NCBI RefSeq assembly: GCF_003003795.1
Contig: NZ_PVWK01000057.1
Coordinates: 1 to 64,000, forward strand
DNA length: 64,000 nucleotides
Source: Stenomitos frigidus ULC18
GTDB lineage: Bacteria; Cyanobacteriota; Cyanobacteriia; Leptolyngbyales; Leptolyngbyaceae
Direction: 5' to 3'
Made by a program: the position numbers and the translations under genes. The notes below the pieces were generated by a model that was not told where the DNA came from, searched no databases, and worked only from the letters and a program-made list of their open reading frames with translations. Of the stretch, positions 34,178-41,787 are shown piece by piece. Each line of letters begins with the position of its first letter. Within the stretch, counting starts at the first letter, position 1.

Positions 34178-36319
34178 TTAATAAACTCCTAGTGAACGGT
34201 AACGAGCAATCCGGGCTTTATCCTCAGCTGCCATACTGTTGGCAGTGTCTTTGCTGAGGTTGGCAACCAACACACCAGCGGCCTTAGAGCCTTCCCCCTC
34301 AGCTTTCGTCTGAGCTGCCTGCATGACGCTATCAGCTTTAAGGCCAGCCACTTTAACGGTTGCGTCAGCCTTAGATTGAGTGCCCAGTAGGTTGACGCCA
34401 GCAACCTTAACCGTGCCATCGGCTTTGATGCTGGCAGTATTGGCAGCGCCCAACTGCTTCACGCCCTCTTGCTGCACTTTGTAGCCACCCGCAACGGCGG
34501 CAGTTTTTACCTTGCCAGCGGCGTTGATTGTGGCGGAATCTACCTTTCCGGCATAGCCGACTTGAGCCACAGCGAGTTTACCTTTATTGCCTTCCTGGGT
34601 ATCGGCAATTTTGTACTCACCCTTGATGGTTTCGCGCTGGTTGCCAAACGTCCCCTTGATGGTTTCGCGCTGGTTGCCGAATGTCCCCTTGATGGTTTCG
34701 CGCTTTTCATTGCTGGCATTCGTGCGGTCTTTCGAGCCACCCTTCCCATACTGCATATCAGCAATGCCGTAGCGGGTCTGGTTGGTCTGCGTGACCTGAC
34801 GTTCCCGACTAGCGTTCGTGCGATCGGCGCTGCCCCCCTGCCCATCGCGTAACTCACGCCCCTGAAAAAAGCGGTCAGAGCGGTATTTAGTGCCCTCTAA
34901 CTGCCTGCCACTGGTCAGATCCTTACCTACCAAATTCAGATCCTGCCCCCGCCGCTGCGTCTCCGCACCCACATCGGTACGGTATGTCTGCACATCCTGT
35001 CCACGCATCGCAGTGTTTTGCGTCATGTCCTGACCGCGCTGCTTTGTGGTTGATTCCACATCCAGCTTCTGATACTCAAAGCCCTGCGGATTGCCAAACG
35101 TCCGGTTCACCGCACCGCCAAAGAGGAGCTGATCCCACCAGGCTGGCTGCGGGTTGGCATACTTCAACGCGGCGGCGTTTGCAGGCGCTGCAGCCGGTGG
35201 TGGGGGTGCCCCTGCAATAATCCCTGTGGCCTTTAAAACAGGCAGGATAAGCGCGTATTTTGCCGCCTCTCCTAACCAGGTTTGGGGGCCGATCGCTTTC
35301 CCTACACCACCCGCTACCTTCCCGGCAATGCCGCCGACAGCACCCGCTGCCGGCGCTGCCGCTGCTGCCGGCGCTGCCGCTGCTGCAACCTTGCCCAAAC
35401 TGGCAGGGTTAAACATGACCTGCGTCAGTTGACCGTTGTTACCAGGTGAAGGAGTCTGTTGAGCGCTCGACGCTGCCGACTCAGTGAAGGCGTCACGTTT
35501 CCCACCCTTCTCAAACCCTGGTAGTGTCTGCCAGCCTTCGCTGCTTTGCCCCGACTGGTTAAAGCTTGCAGGCTGCAACTGTCCCCGTTGCTGCTGTGCC
35601 GTCTGCATGGGTGCAGGCATCGCGCCGCCCTGCGTCACAAAACCACCGCTACCATCTCGCTGCATCGGACGATAGCTGTAAGTCGCGTTGGGGTTGGGCT
35701 TAAATTGCCCTTTGATATCGGGATAGTTGGGAGCTGCCTGGTTATAGGTAGCATCTCCCATTTGATTCCAGTTAGAGCTATTCGCGCTCGATCGCGTTTG
35801 CCCCGGTTGCCCTGATCCTTGGTTTGGCTGCGGCTGCTGGCGCTTGCTATCGATCGGCTGCTGACCACGCACCGCCTGATCCACGCGATCAGCAGCCCAG
35901 CCACCCACCATACTGCCCCCAATCGCACCCGCGACACCACCAATGACACCACCCGCCGCGCTCGAAAGTCCAAAGGTAAACGGAGCCAACGGCGCGCCGA
36001 TCGCCGCACCAGCCGCCGCACCAGCCCAGGCACCCGCCGCACCGCCACCAGTCGAGCCTACTGCCCCCGCTACCGCGCGGGTCGGGTCTTCTCCTTCTGC
36101 CAGTCCGATCCCAGCATCAATGAGGCCACCCACGACAGGCAACCCAAATTTAGAGACCTTGCCTACCGTGCCAGCCGTCTTAGCCACTGTCGCCAGTTGA
36201 GGGCTAGATTGCACCGTGTTACGCGCACTTGTAGCCGCTGTGCCGATACCCCTCGCCTTCACTTTGGCAACCCGCAGTGCCCGTGATCCGAGTTCGCCCC
36301 AGGTGGGTGGATTGCTCAT
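34178..36319 (-). CDS. Large virion protein with glycine-zipper N-terminus, possible ejection protein
   Basis: 713 aa in three parts. Residues 50-155 hold long glycine-zipper hydrophobic stretches (GAVGSTGGGAAGAWAGAAAG, GGVAGAIGGSMVGGWAADR) that could insert into membranes. Residues 160-390 are Gln/Ser/Pro-rich and disordered. Residues 400-700 are a repetitive helical region with RRGQDL and RETIKGTFGNQ units and a KVAGV/KADxxVK pattern. Pore-forming, repetitive internal proteins are ejected ahead of DNA by short-tailed phages, so an ejection role is inferred. Three 33-bp DNA repeats at 34620-34700 encode the RETIKGTFGNQ units. Confidence 0.55.
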   Translation of the reverse strand: MSNPPTWGELGSRALRVAKVKARGIGTAATSARNTVQSSPQLATVAKTAGTVGKVSKFGLPVVGGLIDAGIGLAEGEDPTRAVAGAVGSTGGGAAGAWAGAAAGAAIGAPLAPFTFGLSSAAGGVIGGVAGAIGGSMVGGWAADRVDQAVRGQQPIDSKRQQPQPNQGSGQPGQTRSSANSSNWNQMGDATYNQAAPNYPDIKGQFKPNPNATYSYRPMQRDGSGGFVTQGGAMPAPMQTAQQQRGQLQPASFNQSGQSSEGWQTLPGFEKGGKRDAFTESAASSAQQTPSPGNNGQLTQVMFNPASLGKVAAAAAPAAAAAPAAGAVGGIAGKVAGGVGKAIGPQTWLGEAAKYALILPVLKATGIIAGAPPPPAAAPANAAALKYANPQPAWWDQLLFGGAVNRTFGNPQGFEYQKLDVESTTKQRGQDMTQNTAMRGQDVQTYRTDVGAETQRRGQDLNLVGKDLTSGRQLEGTKYRSDRFFQGRELRDGQGGSADRTNASRERQVTQTNQTRYGIADMQYGKGGSKDRTNASNEKRETIKGTFGNQRETIKGTFGNQRETIKGEYKIADTQEGNKGKLAVAQVGYAGKVDSATINAAGKVKTAAVAGGYKVQQEGVKQLGAANTASIKADGTVKVAGVNLLGTQSKADATVKVAGLKADSVMQAAQTKAEGEGSKAAGVLVANLSKDTANSMAAEDKARIARYRSLGVY
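34620..34700 (-). repeat. Tandem 33-bp repeats inside the 713-aa virion gene
   Basis: Units begin at 34620, 34653 and 34686 (the last partial), differ by one or two bases and encode the 11-residue unit RETIKGTFGNQ. In-frame unit length allows copy-number change without frameshift. Confidence 0.85.
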
Positions 36320-36370
36320 CAGTTAAGTTCCGAAAGACTCTCCCTACAATGCCCCCTTTGCGACCCGTCG

Positions 36371-36511
36371 TCACTTTTCAACTTCCCGCTGCCTCTGATC
36401 CTCCCGATACCACCACAGCCACGCCGGGATGACCAGCAGCAGCAACGGTGGAAAAGCAAAACACAAACACACCACGATCGCGGCGCTCAAACTCTGCCAA
36501 AAACTATGCAT
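36371..36511 (-). CDS. Small single-span membrane protein (46 aa)
   Basis: ATG 36511 lies inside the stop region of the RHH gene before it. The protein starts MHSFWQSLSAAIVVCLCFAF, continues PPLLLLVIPAWLWW and ends in a charged tail YREDQRQREVEK. One long or two short membrane spans with a cytoplasmic charged tail are expected. Small phage membrane proteins of this form are often holins or antiholins. No endolysin is recognised nearby to support it. Confidence 0.6.
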   Translation of the reverse strand: MHSFWQSLSAAIVVCLCFAFPPLLLLVIPAWLWWYREDQRQREVEK

Positions 36512-36740
36512 TTTTCCCCTCTTCGGTTGGTTGGTCGCTCGTTAGCAGCCCATCGTCTTTAAGCTGCCGCTCTACTGCTGCCCGGATGTAGTCCGATCGC
36601 GACTCCATCGCTCTTAGCAGCGCATCAATCAGCGGTGGAAATTTGACGCAGATTGGCTTGAAATCGTGCGACGTCCCCAACCCCCGATCCCAGTTCTGAG
36701 CCGCGATCGCTGCGTCAGAGTTCTGTTTGCGTTTGCCCAT
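36504..36740 (-). CDS. RHH-like DNA-binding protein, first gene of the virion operon (78 aa)
   Basis: ATG 36740 has GAGG eight bases upstream, preferred over ATG 36770. The segment FKPICVKFPPLIDALLRAMESRSDYIRAAVERQL has a strand-helix-helix RHH pattern. It faces a palindromic operator pair with core GTATAC (36771-36829) and probably controls its own operon and the divergent gene. As first gene of the late operon it may be the late-gene regulator. Confidence 0.65.
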   Translation of the reverse strand: MGKRKQNSDAAIAAQNWDRGLGTSHDFKPICVKFPPLIDALLRAMESRSDYIRAAVERQLKDDGLLTSDQPTEEGKNA

Positions 36741-36770
36741 CAAAAGCGCCTCAATCAGTCTCTTTAGCAT

Positions 36771-36829
36771 AGCGCGTATACTCGCTAAAAAGTTCAGTAG
36801 ATTTGCTGAGGGTTATGCGTATACGCGCT
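36771..36829. promoter_or_regulatory. Inverted operator pair between divergent genes
   Basis: AGCGCGTATAC at 36771-36781 and its exact complement GTATACGCGCT at 36819-36829, 48 bases apart. The second copy is extended to the palindrome GCGTATACGC. It lies between the RHH gene and the rightward 58-aa gene and is a good site for the RHH protein. Confidence 0.7.
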
Positions 36830-36848
36830 GTTATCTTAGATATATAGA

Positions 36849-36860
36849 CACCCAACCAAG
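36849..36860 (+). promoter_or_regulatory. Leader motif CACCCAACCAAG before the 58-aa gene
   Basis: Exact match, ten bases before ATG 36871. An AT-rich TAGATATATA, possibly a -10 box, lies just upstream. Confidence 0.7.
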
Positions 36861-36870
36861 GTTAACCGAC

Positions 36871-37047
36871 ATGACGAAATCCACCGCTTACTGGGCCGCC
36901 CCCGCTAACACCACCTACGAAACCGCCTCAGACAACGCCTACGCCGCAGGCACCGCCGCCGCCCAGGCCGGACAAAAGCCCAACCTCAAAGGCATCCCCC
37001 AAAGCCACCGCGTTTTCTACATGAGCGCTTACCGCCGCGCCCTCTAG
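36871..37047 (+). CDS. Small protein (58 aa), TAYWAAPANTTYETAS type
   Basis: Reads MTKSTAYWAAPANTTYETAS and ends KGIPQSHRVFYMSAYRRAL. The middle is Ala/Gly-rich. The 83-aa protein at 43.4 kb has a similar ending (YEAYWFGRAAGRAARF) and length class. It may belong to the same family of small prophage proteins. A GGGGAG…CTCCCC hairpin (37055-37073) follows the stop. Confidence 0.6.
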   Translation: MTKSTAYWAAPANTTYETASDNAYAAGTAAAQAGQKPNLKGIPQSHRVFYMSAYRRAL

Positions 37048-37091
37048 ACCCACCGGGGAGCTAACCACTCCCCTCTACCCCAGAACACAAC

Positions 37092-37103
37092 CACCCAACC
37101 AAG
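37092..37103 (+). promoter_or_regulatory. Leader motif CACCCAACCAAG before the SWIM gene
   Basis: Exact match, three bases before ATG 37107. Upstream in order are the hairpin GGGGAG…CTCCCC (37055-37073) and CCCCAGAACA (37078-37087). Confidence 0.75.
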
Positions 37104-37106
37104 AAC

Positions 37107-37532
37107 ATGCAAACCTCAAACACCTTCCTCTATTCCGCTGCTGCTACCCGTCGTCTGTTAGCCAACGCCACCCGCACCATCCAGATCCGTGAGTTCTTCT
37201 ACGTCGTGTGGGTCTGGGTGAAGGGCCAGCGCCCCACCTTCATCTCTAAGCGTCGCTACAAAACTGAGTTCGTTGCCAGCCGCCAACGCGCCGCCCGTGC
37301 GCTCCAGGTCATCAGCCAGCATCACGGCTACTTCGGCATCGTCTACACCGTCACCAGCAGCCAGCCAGCGCAGCCAGCCTATCAAGTCGAAGTTGCAGGC
37401 ACCCACATCGCCTGCACCTGTGAAGACTGGGCCAACCAGATCGATCGCTTCGGTAAAGCCGTCTGCAAGCATGGTTACGCCACCTTGCAGCACTTAGGGC
37501 ATGAGACCCTAGCCGCTTACCTCAACCGTTAA
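37107..37532 (+). CDS. SWIM zinc-finger protein (141 aa)
   Basis: The C-terminal half carries CTCEDW…AVCKHGYATL, the CxCx(n)CxH SWIM zinc motif associated with nucleic-acid or protein binding. The N-terminal half has an aromatic beta segment (IREFFYVVWVWVKGQRPTF) and a helix rich in Arg/Ala. It is in the rightward early-type group sharing the leader. Role unknown; a DNA-binding regulator or recombination helper is plausible. Confidence 0.7.
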   Translation: MQTSNTFLYSAAATRRLLANATRTIQIREFFYVVWVWVKGQRPTFISKRRYKTEFVASRQRAARALQVISQHHGYFGIVYTVTSSQPAQPAYQVEVAGTHIACTCEDWANQIDRFGKAVCKHGYATLQHLGHETLAAYLNR

Positions 37533-37589
37533 CACGCGCTTTGCCGGGAGTCGCGCCCCGGATTTGCTACACTTTCACCACGTAAGAAA

Positions 37590-37598
37590 CACCCAACC
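37590..37598 (+). promoter_or_regulatory. Shortened leader motif CACCCAACC abutting a start codon
   Basis: The first nine bases of the leader run directly into ATG 37599 with no spacer. A hairpin CCGGG…CCCGG (37544-37561) with loop AGTCGCGC precedes it. Confidence 0.55.
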
Positions 37599-37895
37599 AT
37601 GAACACCGAAGAACTGACTCAAATCGTCACCGCGCATCAAAGCGCGATCGCACGGCACGATCAATGGTTTGCTGAACATCAGCAGGCTATAGCGCAGCAC
37701 GATACTCAGATCGCTGAAATCAATCAAACCCTAGCCACAACTGCCGCGCTACAACAACTCAATCAAAAGCAGATCGATAAACTTACAGCCGAGGGGCAGC
37801 TCAGCAGACAAGCGATCAACGAACTCACAGCCGGGCTTGTAGACCTGAGAGTGATGGTTGCTGACTACATTCAAAGCCGTGAGCAACCAAAGTAA
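37599..37895 (+). CDS. Small coiled-coil protein (98 aa)
   Basis: Long heptad pattern from residue 3 to 95 (TQIVTAHQSAIARHDQWFAE, HDTQIAEINQTLATTAALQQ) predicts a continuous coiled coil. No membrane part. Similar in style to the small coiled-coil proteins at 17.2, 18.0 and 44.7 kb, all leader-linked. Ends before a strong terminator. Confidence 0.65.
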   Translation: MNTEELTQIVTAHQSAIARHDQWFAEHQQAIAQHDTQIAEINQTLATTAALQQLNQKQIDKLTAEGQLSRQAINELTAGLVDLRVMVADYIQSREQPK

Positions 37896-37917
37896 AGCGC
37901 GTCGTTAACCCTCTTGC

Positions 37918-37952
37918 CCTCATTACCTGCTCCTGGTAGTGAGGTTTTTTTT
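37918..37952 (+). terminator. Rho-independent terminator
   Basis: CCTCATTACC pairs with GGTAGTGAGG (one mismatch) over a 7-base loop, followed by eight T. Ends the rightward group 36871-37895. Confidence 0.85.
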
Positions 37953-38052
37953 GCCGTTGTAACACGGTCATTGCGCCTAATCGTCCCCAGCCGCACCCGC
38001 CCGATCGCCCTCTTTTCAGCCCCGATTCACCTCCACAAATTTCAGCCACGTC

Positions 38053-38096
38053 TCGATAGCTTTCCCGTATTCCCCCTGAGTCACCCCAAAAAAAGG
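38053..38096. repeat. Dispersed 44-bp prophage element, copy 3
   Basis: Gap-free match to the copies at 22.76 and 30.66 kb, in the same genomic orientation. Unlike them, the nearest downstream gene start (38137) is on the + strand, 40 bases away. Confidence 0.65.
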
Positions 38097-38136
38097 TTTG
38101 GGCAGTCTAGGTGTACTGTCTCTCTCCTGCCCTCCC

Positions 38137-38982
38137 ATGCTGTCTTGTGAACTCACTGAAGACGATTACGCTGCCCTCCACCCCTACCAGCACGAACGCT
38201 TACGATCGCGCTTCCCCGACGCACTCAGCACGGCGATCATGACGACGACGTTGGAAGAACAACTGTTGATTCGCACTGATAATCACGCTGCGATTGACGC
38301 GCTTGGCAGACATTGGGGTGAGTTGATCGAGCTGACGTACATCGCCACTGGTTGCCAGTCGATCGCGGTGTACTTGCACGGTCGTGAGGTCTTCAGCCAT
38401 GTAGCCGTCTTACAATGGCAACAAACAGCAGCAGAGGTTGGTCTTATGGCAGTAGCAGAACGGCAGCAGACAAAGGCAACACCCAGGCAAACAACCGCAG
38501 TAAAGCGGATGGAGAAGGCAGCGGCGGCAGTCGTCGAAGCAGCGCCAACGCGAACGATCAATGATGTGGTGCAAGAGTTAACCGACATGATCGCGGCACT
38601 GGCGATCGCTAAGGTTGAGGCTCGTTCACCGTCTCTTGTGAATGGGTTAATAGCTCAAGATCAGATCGCTCATGCCCCAGAACAGACGGCAGCTCCAGAG
38701 CTCGTCTCTGATGCGCCCACTAAGCTACCAAAAGTGAGGCTGCAAGGACTCTACATACCGATTAAGGGCAATTGGGGCACTTGTGCGAAGCGCTATCTCA
38801 AAGCGGTCGATCCCAAAGGCGATGCCGCCAAGGCGTTGAAGGAAATTGTACAGGAAACACCAACCGGACTCGCGCACATGGAACGAGCAGTCAGAGAGTT
38901 TCCAGAAGCCGATCGCGCGATTGCAAAGACAAGGCTAAGACTTGCGTTTAACAAACTACAGGACGAGCGGAGCAAGGCATGA
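38137..38982 (+). CDS. Hypothetical prophage protein (281 aa)
   Basis: Starts LSCELTEDDYAALHPYQHERL; a globular N-terminal half (LIELTYIATGCQSIAVYLHG) is joined by a Gln/Thr/Ala linker to a helical basic C-terminus (LPKVRLQGLYIPIKGNWGTCAKRYL…TRLRLAFNKLQDER). ATG 38137 is chosen because upstream codons overlap the dispersed element. No family recognised; a DNA-binding role is possible from the basic C-terminus. Confidence 0.55.
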   Translation: MLSCELTEDDYAALHPYQHERLRSRFPDALSTAIMTTTLEEQLLIRTDNHAAIDALGRHWGELIELTYIATGCQSIAVYLHGREVFSHVAVLQWQQTAAEVGLMAVAERQQTKATPRQTTAVKRMEKAAAAVVEAAPTRTINDVVQELTDMIAALAIAKVEARSPSLVNGLIAQDQIAHAPEQTAAPELVSDAPTKLPKVRLQGLYIPIKGNWGTCAKRYLKAVDPKGDAAKALKEIVQETPTGLAHMERAVREFPEADRAIAKTRLRLAFNKLQDERSKA

Positions 38983-39002
38983 TAGGAGCAGAATCTTGAC
39001 TT

Positions 39003-39034
39003 AGACGACGTACATCCTACGTCGTCTCTTTTTT
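39003..39034. terminator. Terminator between convergent genes
   Basis: Perfect 10-bp stem AGACGACGTA/TACGTCGTCT with a 5-base loop followed by C and six T on the + strand. It ends the 38137-38982 gene and may also limit transcription from the other side. Confidence 0.85.
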
Positions 39035-39767
39035 AGGACTCATCGGAAGGTGTGCGGAAGCTGGAACGCACGATCGGCGGTTGCAAGATATGTTTCTCGG
39101 CGATGCGCGTGCTCTTGGGCTTAGTCGCATAGTGATGAAGCCAGGTAATCCAGGTAACTTTGCCATCCAGACCATCAGCATCAAGGGAGCGAATTAACTC
39201 CTCCCAGGTGAGCACTTGACCAGGAGGTGTTTGAAGCACTCGCTTGGCGATCGTGCGGACGATTTTGGCAGCGTAATCATTCCTTCCCGCCCAAGCAAAC
39301 GTATTCCCCTGTAGGTCTAAGGCCAGGACAACGCTGCATTCGACGCGGCGAAAGTATTCCAGCCTAGAGTGAACGAACCGAGCCGATATCGGTTGTTTGC
39401 TCACCCAGCCCGTGAGGAACAAGTGAGACGCCGCTATGCCTCTCTGCTGCTGCATGGCTAAACGAGCCTTCACCTCAAAGGCTCGATGCCAGTCTTTCGG
39501 CAGGGTAGCGACTGCGGTTGTACGCCGTAGCTCTTTGGCTTGAGCCAGATTGACCAGAATGATCAAAAGGTCGAAGTGAGCCGTTTCATGACTCACTAGC
39601 CACAGTTGCACCAGGCCGGGAAACGTTTCTGATTGGCCATCAGCAAGCAGGTAAAGCAAGCATTGACCATCATTAGATAGATGCGTTTCGAGGGCGATCG
39701 GCTCAGTGTCAGCCCCCACAGCAGCACGGAGCCAATGCACAAAATCACTCAGCCAGTCGAGGAGCAT
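39033..39767 (-). CDS. Hypothetical protein (244 aa), second of a coupled pair
   Basis: Begins LLDWLSDFVHWLRAAVG, then a soluble alpha/beta body (PGLVQLWLVSHETAHFDLLIILVNLAQ, ECSVVLALDLQGNTFAWAGR). Its ATG overlaps the stop of a small membrane protein gene (TAATG), so a membrane-associated two-component unit is likely. No known domain recognised. It is in the accessory part of the prophage and could be a moron such as an exclusion system. Confidence 0.55.
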   Translation of the reverse strand: MLLDWLSDFVHWLRAAVGADTEPIALETHLSNDGQCLLYLLADGQSETFPGLVQLWLVSHETAHFDLLIILVNLAQAKELRRTTAVATLPKDWHRAFEVKARLAMQQQRGIAASHLFLTGWVSKQPISARFVHSRLEYFRRVECSVVLALDLQGNTFAWAGRNDYAAKIVRTIAKRVLQTPPGQVLTWEELIRSLDADGLDGKVTWITWLHHYATKPKSTRIAEKHILQPPIVRSSFRTPSDES

Positions 39768-39955
39768 TACGTTTTCGAGTTTGCTTTTTCCAGACCCTGA
39801 TCGACTTTTTCAAGCTTGGTTGGAAGTAACAGCCCGACGCCGAGCGTTAAGCGGTTTTCTTGCTTGTCCAGATAGCCCGTAATGATGAGCGCGATCGCTA
39901 CGTAGCGAATGAGCCAAGCCGTTTTAAGAAAAGGTGAGAGTTTGCGAATCATCAT
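39767..39955 (-). CDS. Small membrane protein (62 aa), first of a coupled pair
   Basis: Starting at ATG 39955, MMIRKLSPFLKTAWLIRYVA continues into a hydrophobic stretch IALIITGYLDKQ, then LTLGVGLLLPTKLEKV and a charged tail. The frame opens upstream to 40054, but that would abut the divergent gene. Probably membrane-bound and partnered with the 244-aa protein. Confidence 0.5.
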   Translation of the reverse strand: MMIRKLSPFLKTAWLIRYVAIALIITGYLDKQENRLTLGVGLLLPTKLEKVDQGLEKANSKT

Positions 39956-40072
39956 CAAGAGCCGTTGGCTGTCTTGTCTAGGGTGCCCTTCTCTGACGCG
40001 CATGAGACGACATTGAGCACTCCCGTTCCAGTCTGTCCACACTAAAACCACCACTACTGAGAGCGTGTCATC

Positions 40073-40297
40073 ATGTTTGAACTTTTCGTCTACGTCGTCG
40101 TCGTCATCGCCGTGCTCGCCGTTGTCGCGCCCGGTAGCGCACCCGCTAGCAGCCCACTCTTAGACCTCAAAACATTGAGTCTTCAGGAGCTGAAGGCGTT
40201 AGGCAAACAGCACAACATACCTGGCTGGCGAGCCTGGAAGAAAACCCAGACGGCGATCGCCAAATTGCAACTGGTCACACCGGCTGCTGACCGCTGA
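40073..40297 (+). CDS. Membrane-anchored protein with SAP/LEM-like motif (74 aa)
   Basis: Residues 1-24 are a membrane helix (FELFVYVVVVIAVLAVVAPG). Residues 34-66 (LKTLSLQELKALGKQHNIPGWRAWKKTQTAIAKL) match the helix-extended-helix pattern of Rho-N/SAP/LEM motifs that bind nucleic acid. A membrane-tethered DNA- or RNA-binding protein is a reasonable inference. Divergent from the coupled pair to its left. Confidence 0.6.
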   Translation: MFELFVYVVVVIAVLAVVAPGSAPASSPLLDLKTLSLQELKALGKQHNIPGWRAWKKTQTAIAKLQLVTPAADR

Positions 40298-40307
40298 CCA
40301 CCCACTA

Positions 40308-40688
<381 letters not shown>

Positions 40689-40712
40689 GCCCCACCGTGT
40701 AACAACCGTAGT

Positions 40713-41036
40713 TTACCCTTCTAAGGGCTCTAGCTCATCTTCCGTGGCTACCAGCTGCAACGGCTCCAGCATCATCCCCTCAACGGCTTCGAGCGGCGCG
40801 CCATGCGCCAGGCTCATCGTGTACTCCCATCCCGGTGTCCACTCTGGCTCTTCACCGTAGTAACCATACTCCAGGTTGCGCCGCTGCGCCGTTGCCGCGT
40901 CCAGGTATTCCAACCCCGTAATCGTGAGCACCTGATCCTCAAAACGCACCCGCTCAAAGAACCCAAACTTCGGTGCTGGAATCTTTGCAGGCAGCGCGAT
41001 CGCGCGCCGTGCTTCCACGGCTGATACATTAAGCAT
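40713..41036 (-). CDS. Hypothetical protein (107 aa)
   Basis: A proline/aromatic stretch (IPAPKFGFFERVRFEDQVLTITGLEYLD) suggests a small SH3-like beta barrel, followed by an acidic tail. No family recognised. First of a run of leftward small genes. Confidence 0.45.
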   Translation of the reverse strand: MLNVSAVEARRAIALPAKIPAPKFGFFERVRFEDQVLTITGLEYLDAATAQRRNLEYGYYGEEPEWTPGWEYTMSLAHGAPLEAVEGMMLEPLQLVATEDELEPLEG

Positions 41037-41111
41037 GTGCTATGCCTCGTGATGAATGAGTAGCGCAGTCAAGGCGATCGCGTCGTTTGCAGCGGCGCGA
41101 TCGCTCACAAA

Positions 41112-41453
41112 TTAAACGGCTAGAGGCTGCGGCTCTAGATACTCAGCAAAGTTGCAGAGCACAATGAGATTGAACTCATGCCCCGCTCCGATCGCTTGCC
41201 GCAACTCAGCTAGAGCGTCGTCCCACTGGTCTACGACTGGGTTTGTAGCGGCGTAGTAGTCGTGAAACTCTTGCAGCAGCACTGCCCAGATTTCCACTAC
41301 CCCAGAACGCCGCGTGTAAGTCTCAAACCGAGGTGACTTAAAGCCCAACGCCTGCGATCGCTCCAAGAGTGACCAGGCTCGTTCCTCCAGTTCAGACAGG
41401 TTAAGCGCCACGCGAAATTCTCCAGGCTTGCCTTGTAACGGGTTAAAGTGCAT
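41112..41453 (-). CDS. Hypothetical protein (113 aa)
   Basis: From ATG 41453, five bases after the neighbouring stop: FNPLQGKPGEFRVALNLSEL, then SLLERSQALGFKSPRFETY and VDQWDDALAELRQAIG. Layout (strand, helix, LG(L/F)xP, strand, W…AL helix) resembles the 109-aa protein encoded next to it, so they may be paralogues. Confidence 0.5.
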   Translation of the reverse strand: MHFNPLQGKPGEFRVALNLSELEERAWSLLERSQALGFKSPRFETYTRRSGVVEIWAVLLQEFHDYYAATNPVVDQWDDALAELRQAIGAGHEFNLIVLCNFAEYLEPQPLAV

Positions 41454-41457
41454 GGCT

Positions 41458-41787
41458 TTAAGCGGCCTCACGCGCCATTTGCCCACCATAGGTATGGCGG
41501 ATAGCTTCATCAGGTACATCCACTTCAAGCAGCCGCTCGATGAGCGCATTCCACTCAAAGCCTAAAACTGTCCCCGGCTCCAATTGCTCATGCAGCAACA
41601 GCAAATGCACCTCTACCCGATCGTGGTATTGAATCACGGTCAGTTCCGGCTGCAACCCCAAAGAGTGCCCAAACTCCCAGAGCTTGATTAAGTCTGGCAC
41701 CAGCGCCACATTTACCGAAAGGTAATGCTCGCCTGGTGATGGCCTCCAAGCAAGCTGCCGAACGTTAGTTCTGATTGTCGTATGCAC
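41458..41787 (-). CDS. Hypothetical protein (109 aa)
   Basis: YLSVNVALVPDLIKLWEFGHSLGLQPELTVIQYHDRVEVHLLLLHEQLE followed by WNALIERLLEVDVP. Possible paralogue of the adjacent 113-aa protein. Overlaps the lipoprotein gene by 23 bases. Confidence 0.5.
   Translation of the reverse strand: MHTTIRTNVRQLAWRPSPGEHYLSVNVALVPDLIKLWEFGHSLGLQPELTVIQYHDRVEVHLLLLHEQLEPGTVLGFEWNALIERLLEVDVPDEAIRHTYGGQMAREAA

Noticed and set aside
21398-36770. Possibility that the element is a capsid-hijacking satellite or gene-transfer agent
   Set aside because: It has its own terminase pair, portal, scaffold, capsid, fibre, integrase and replication genes; missing tail genes are better explained by a short-tailed or divergent phage, though this stays open.
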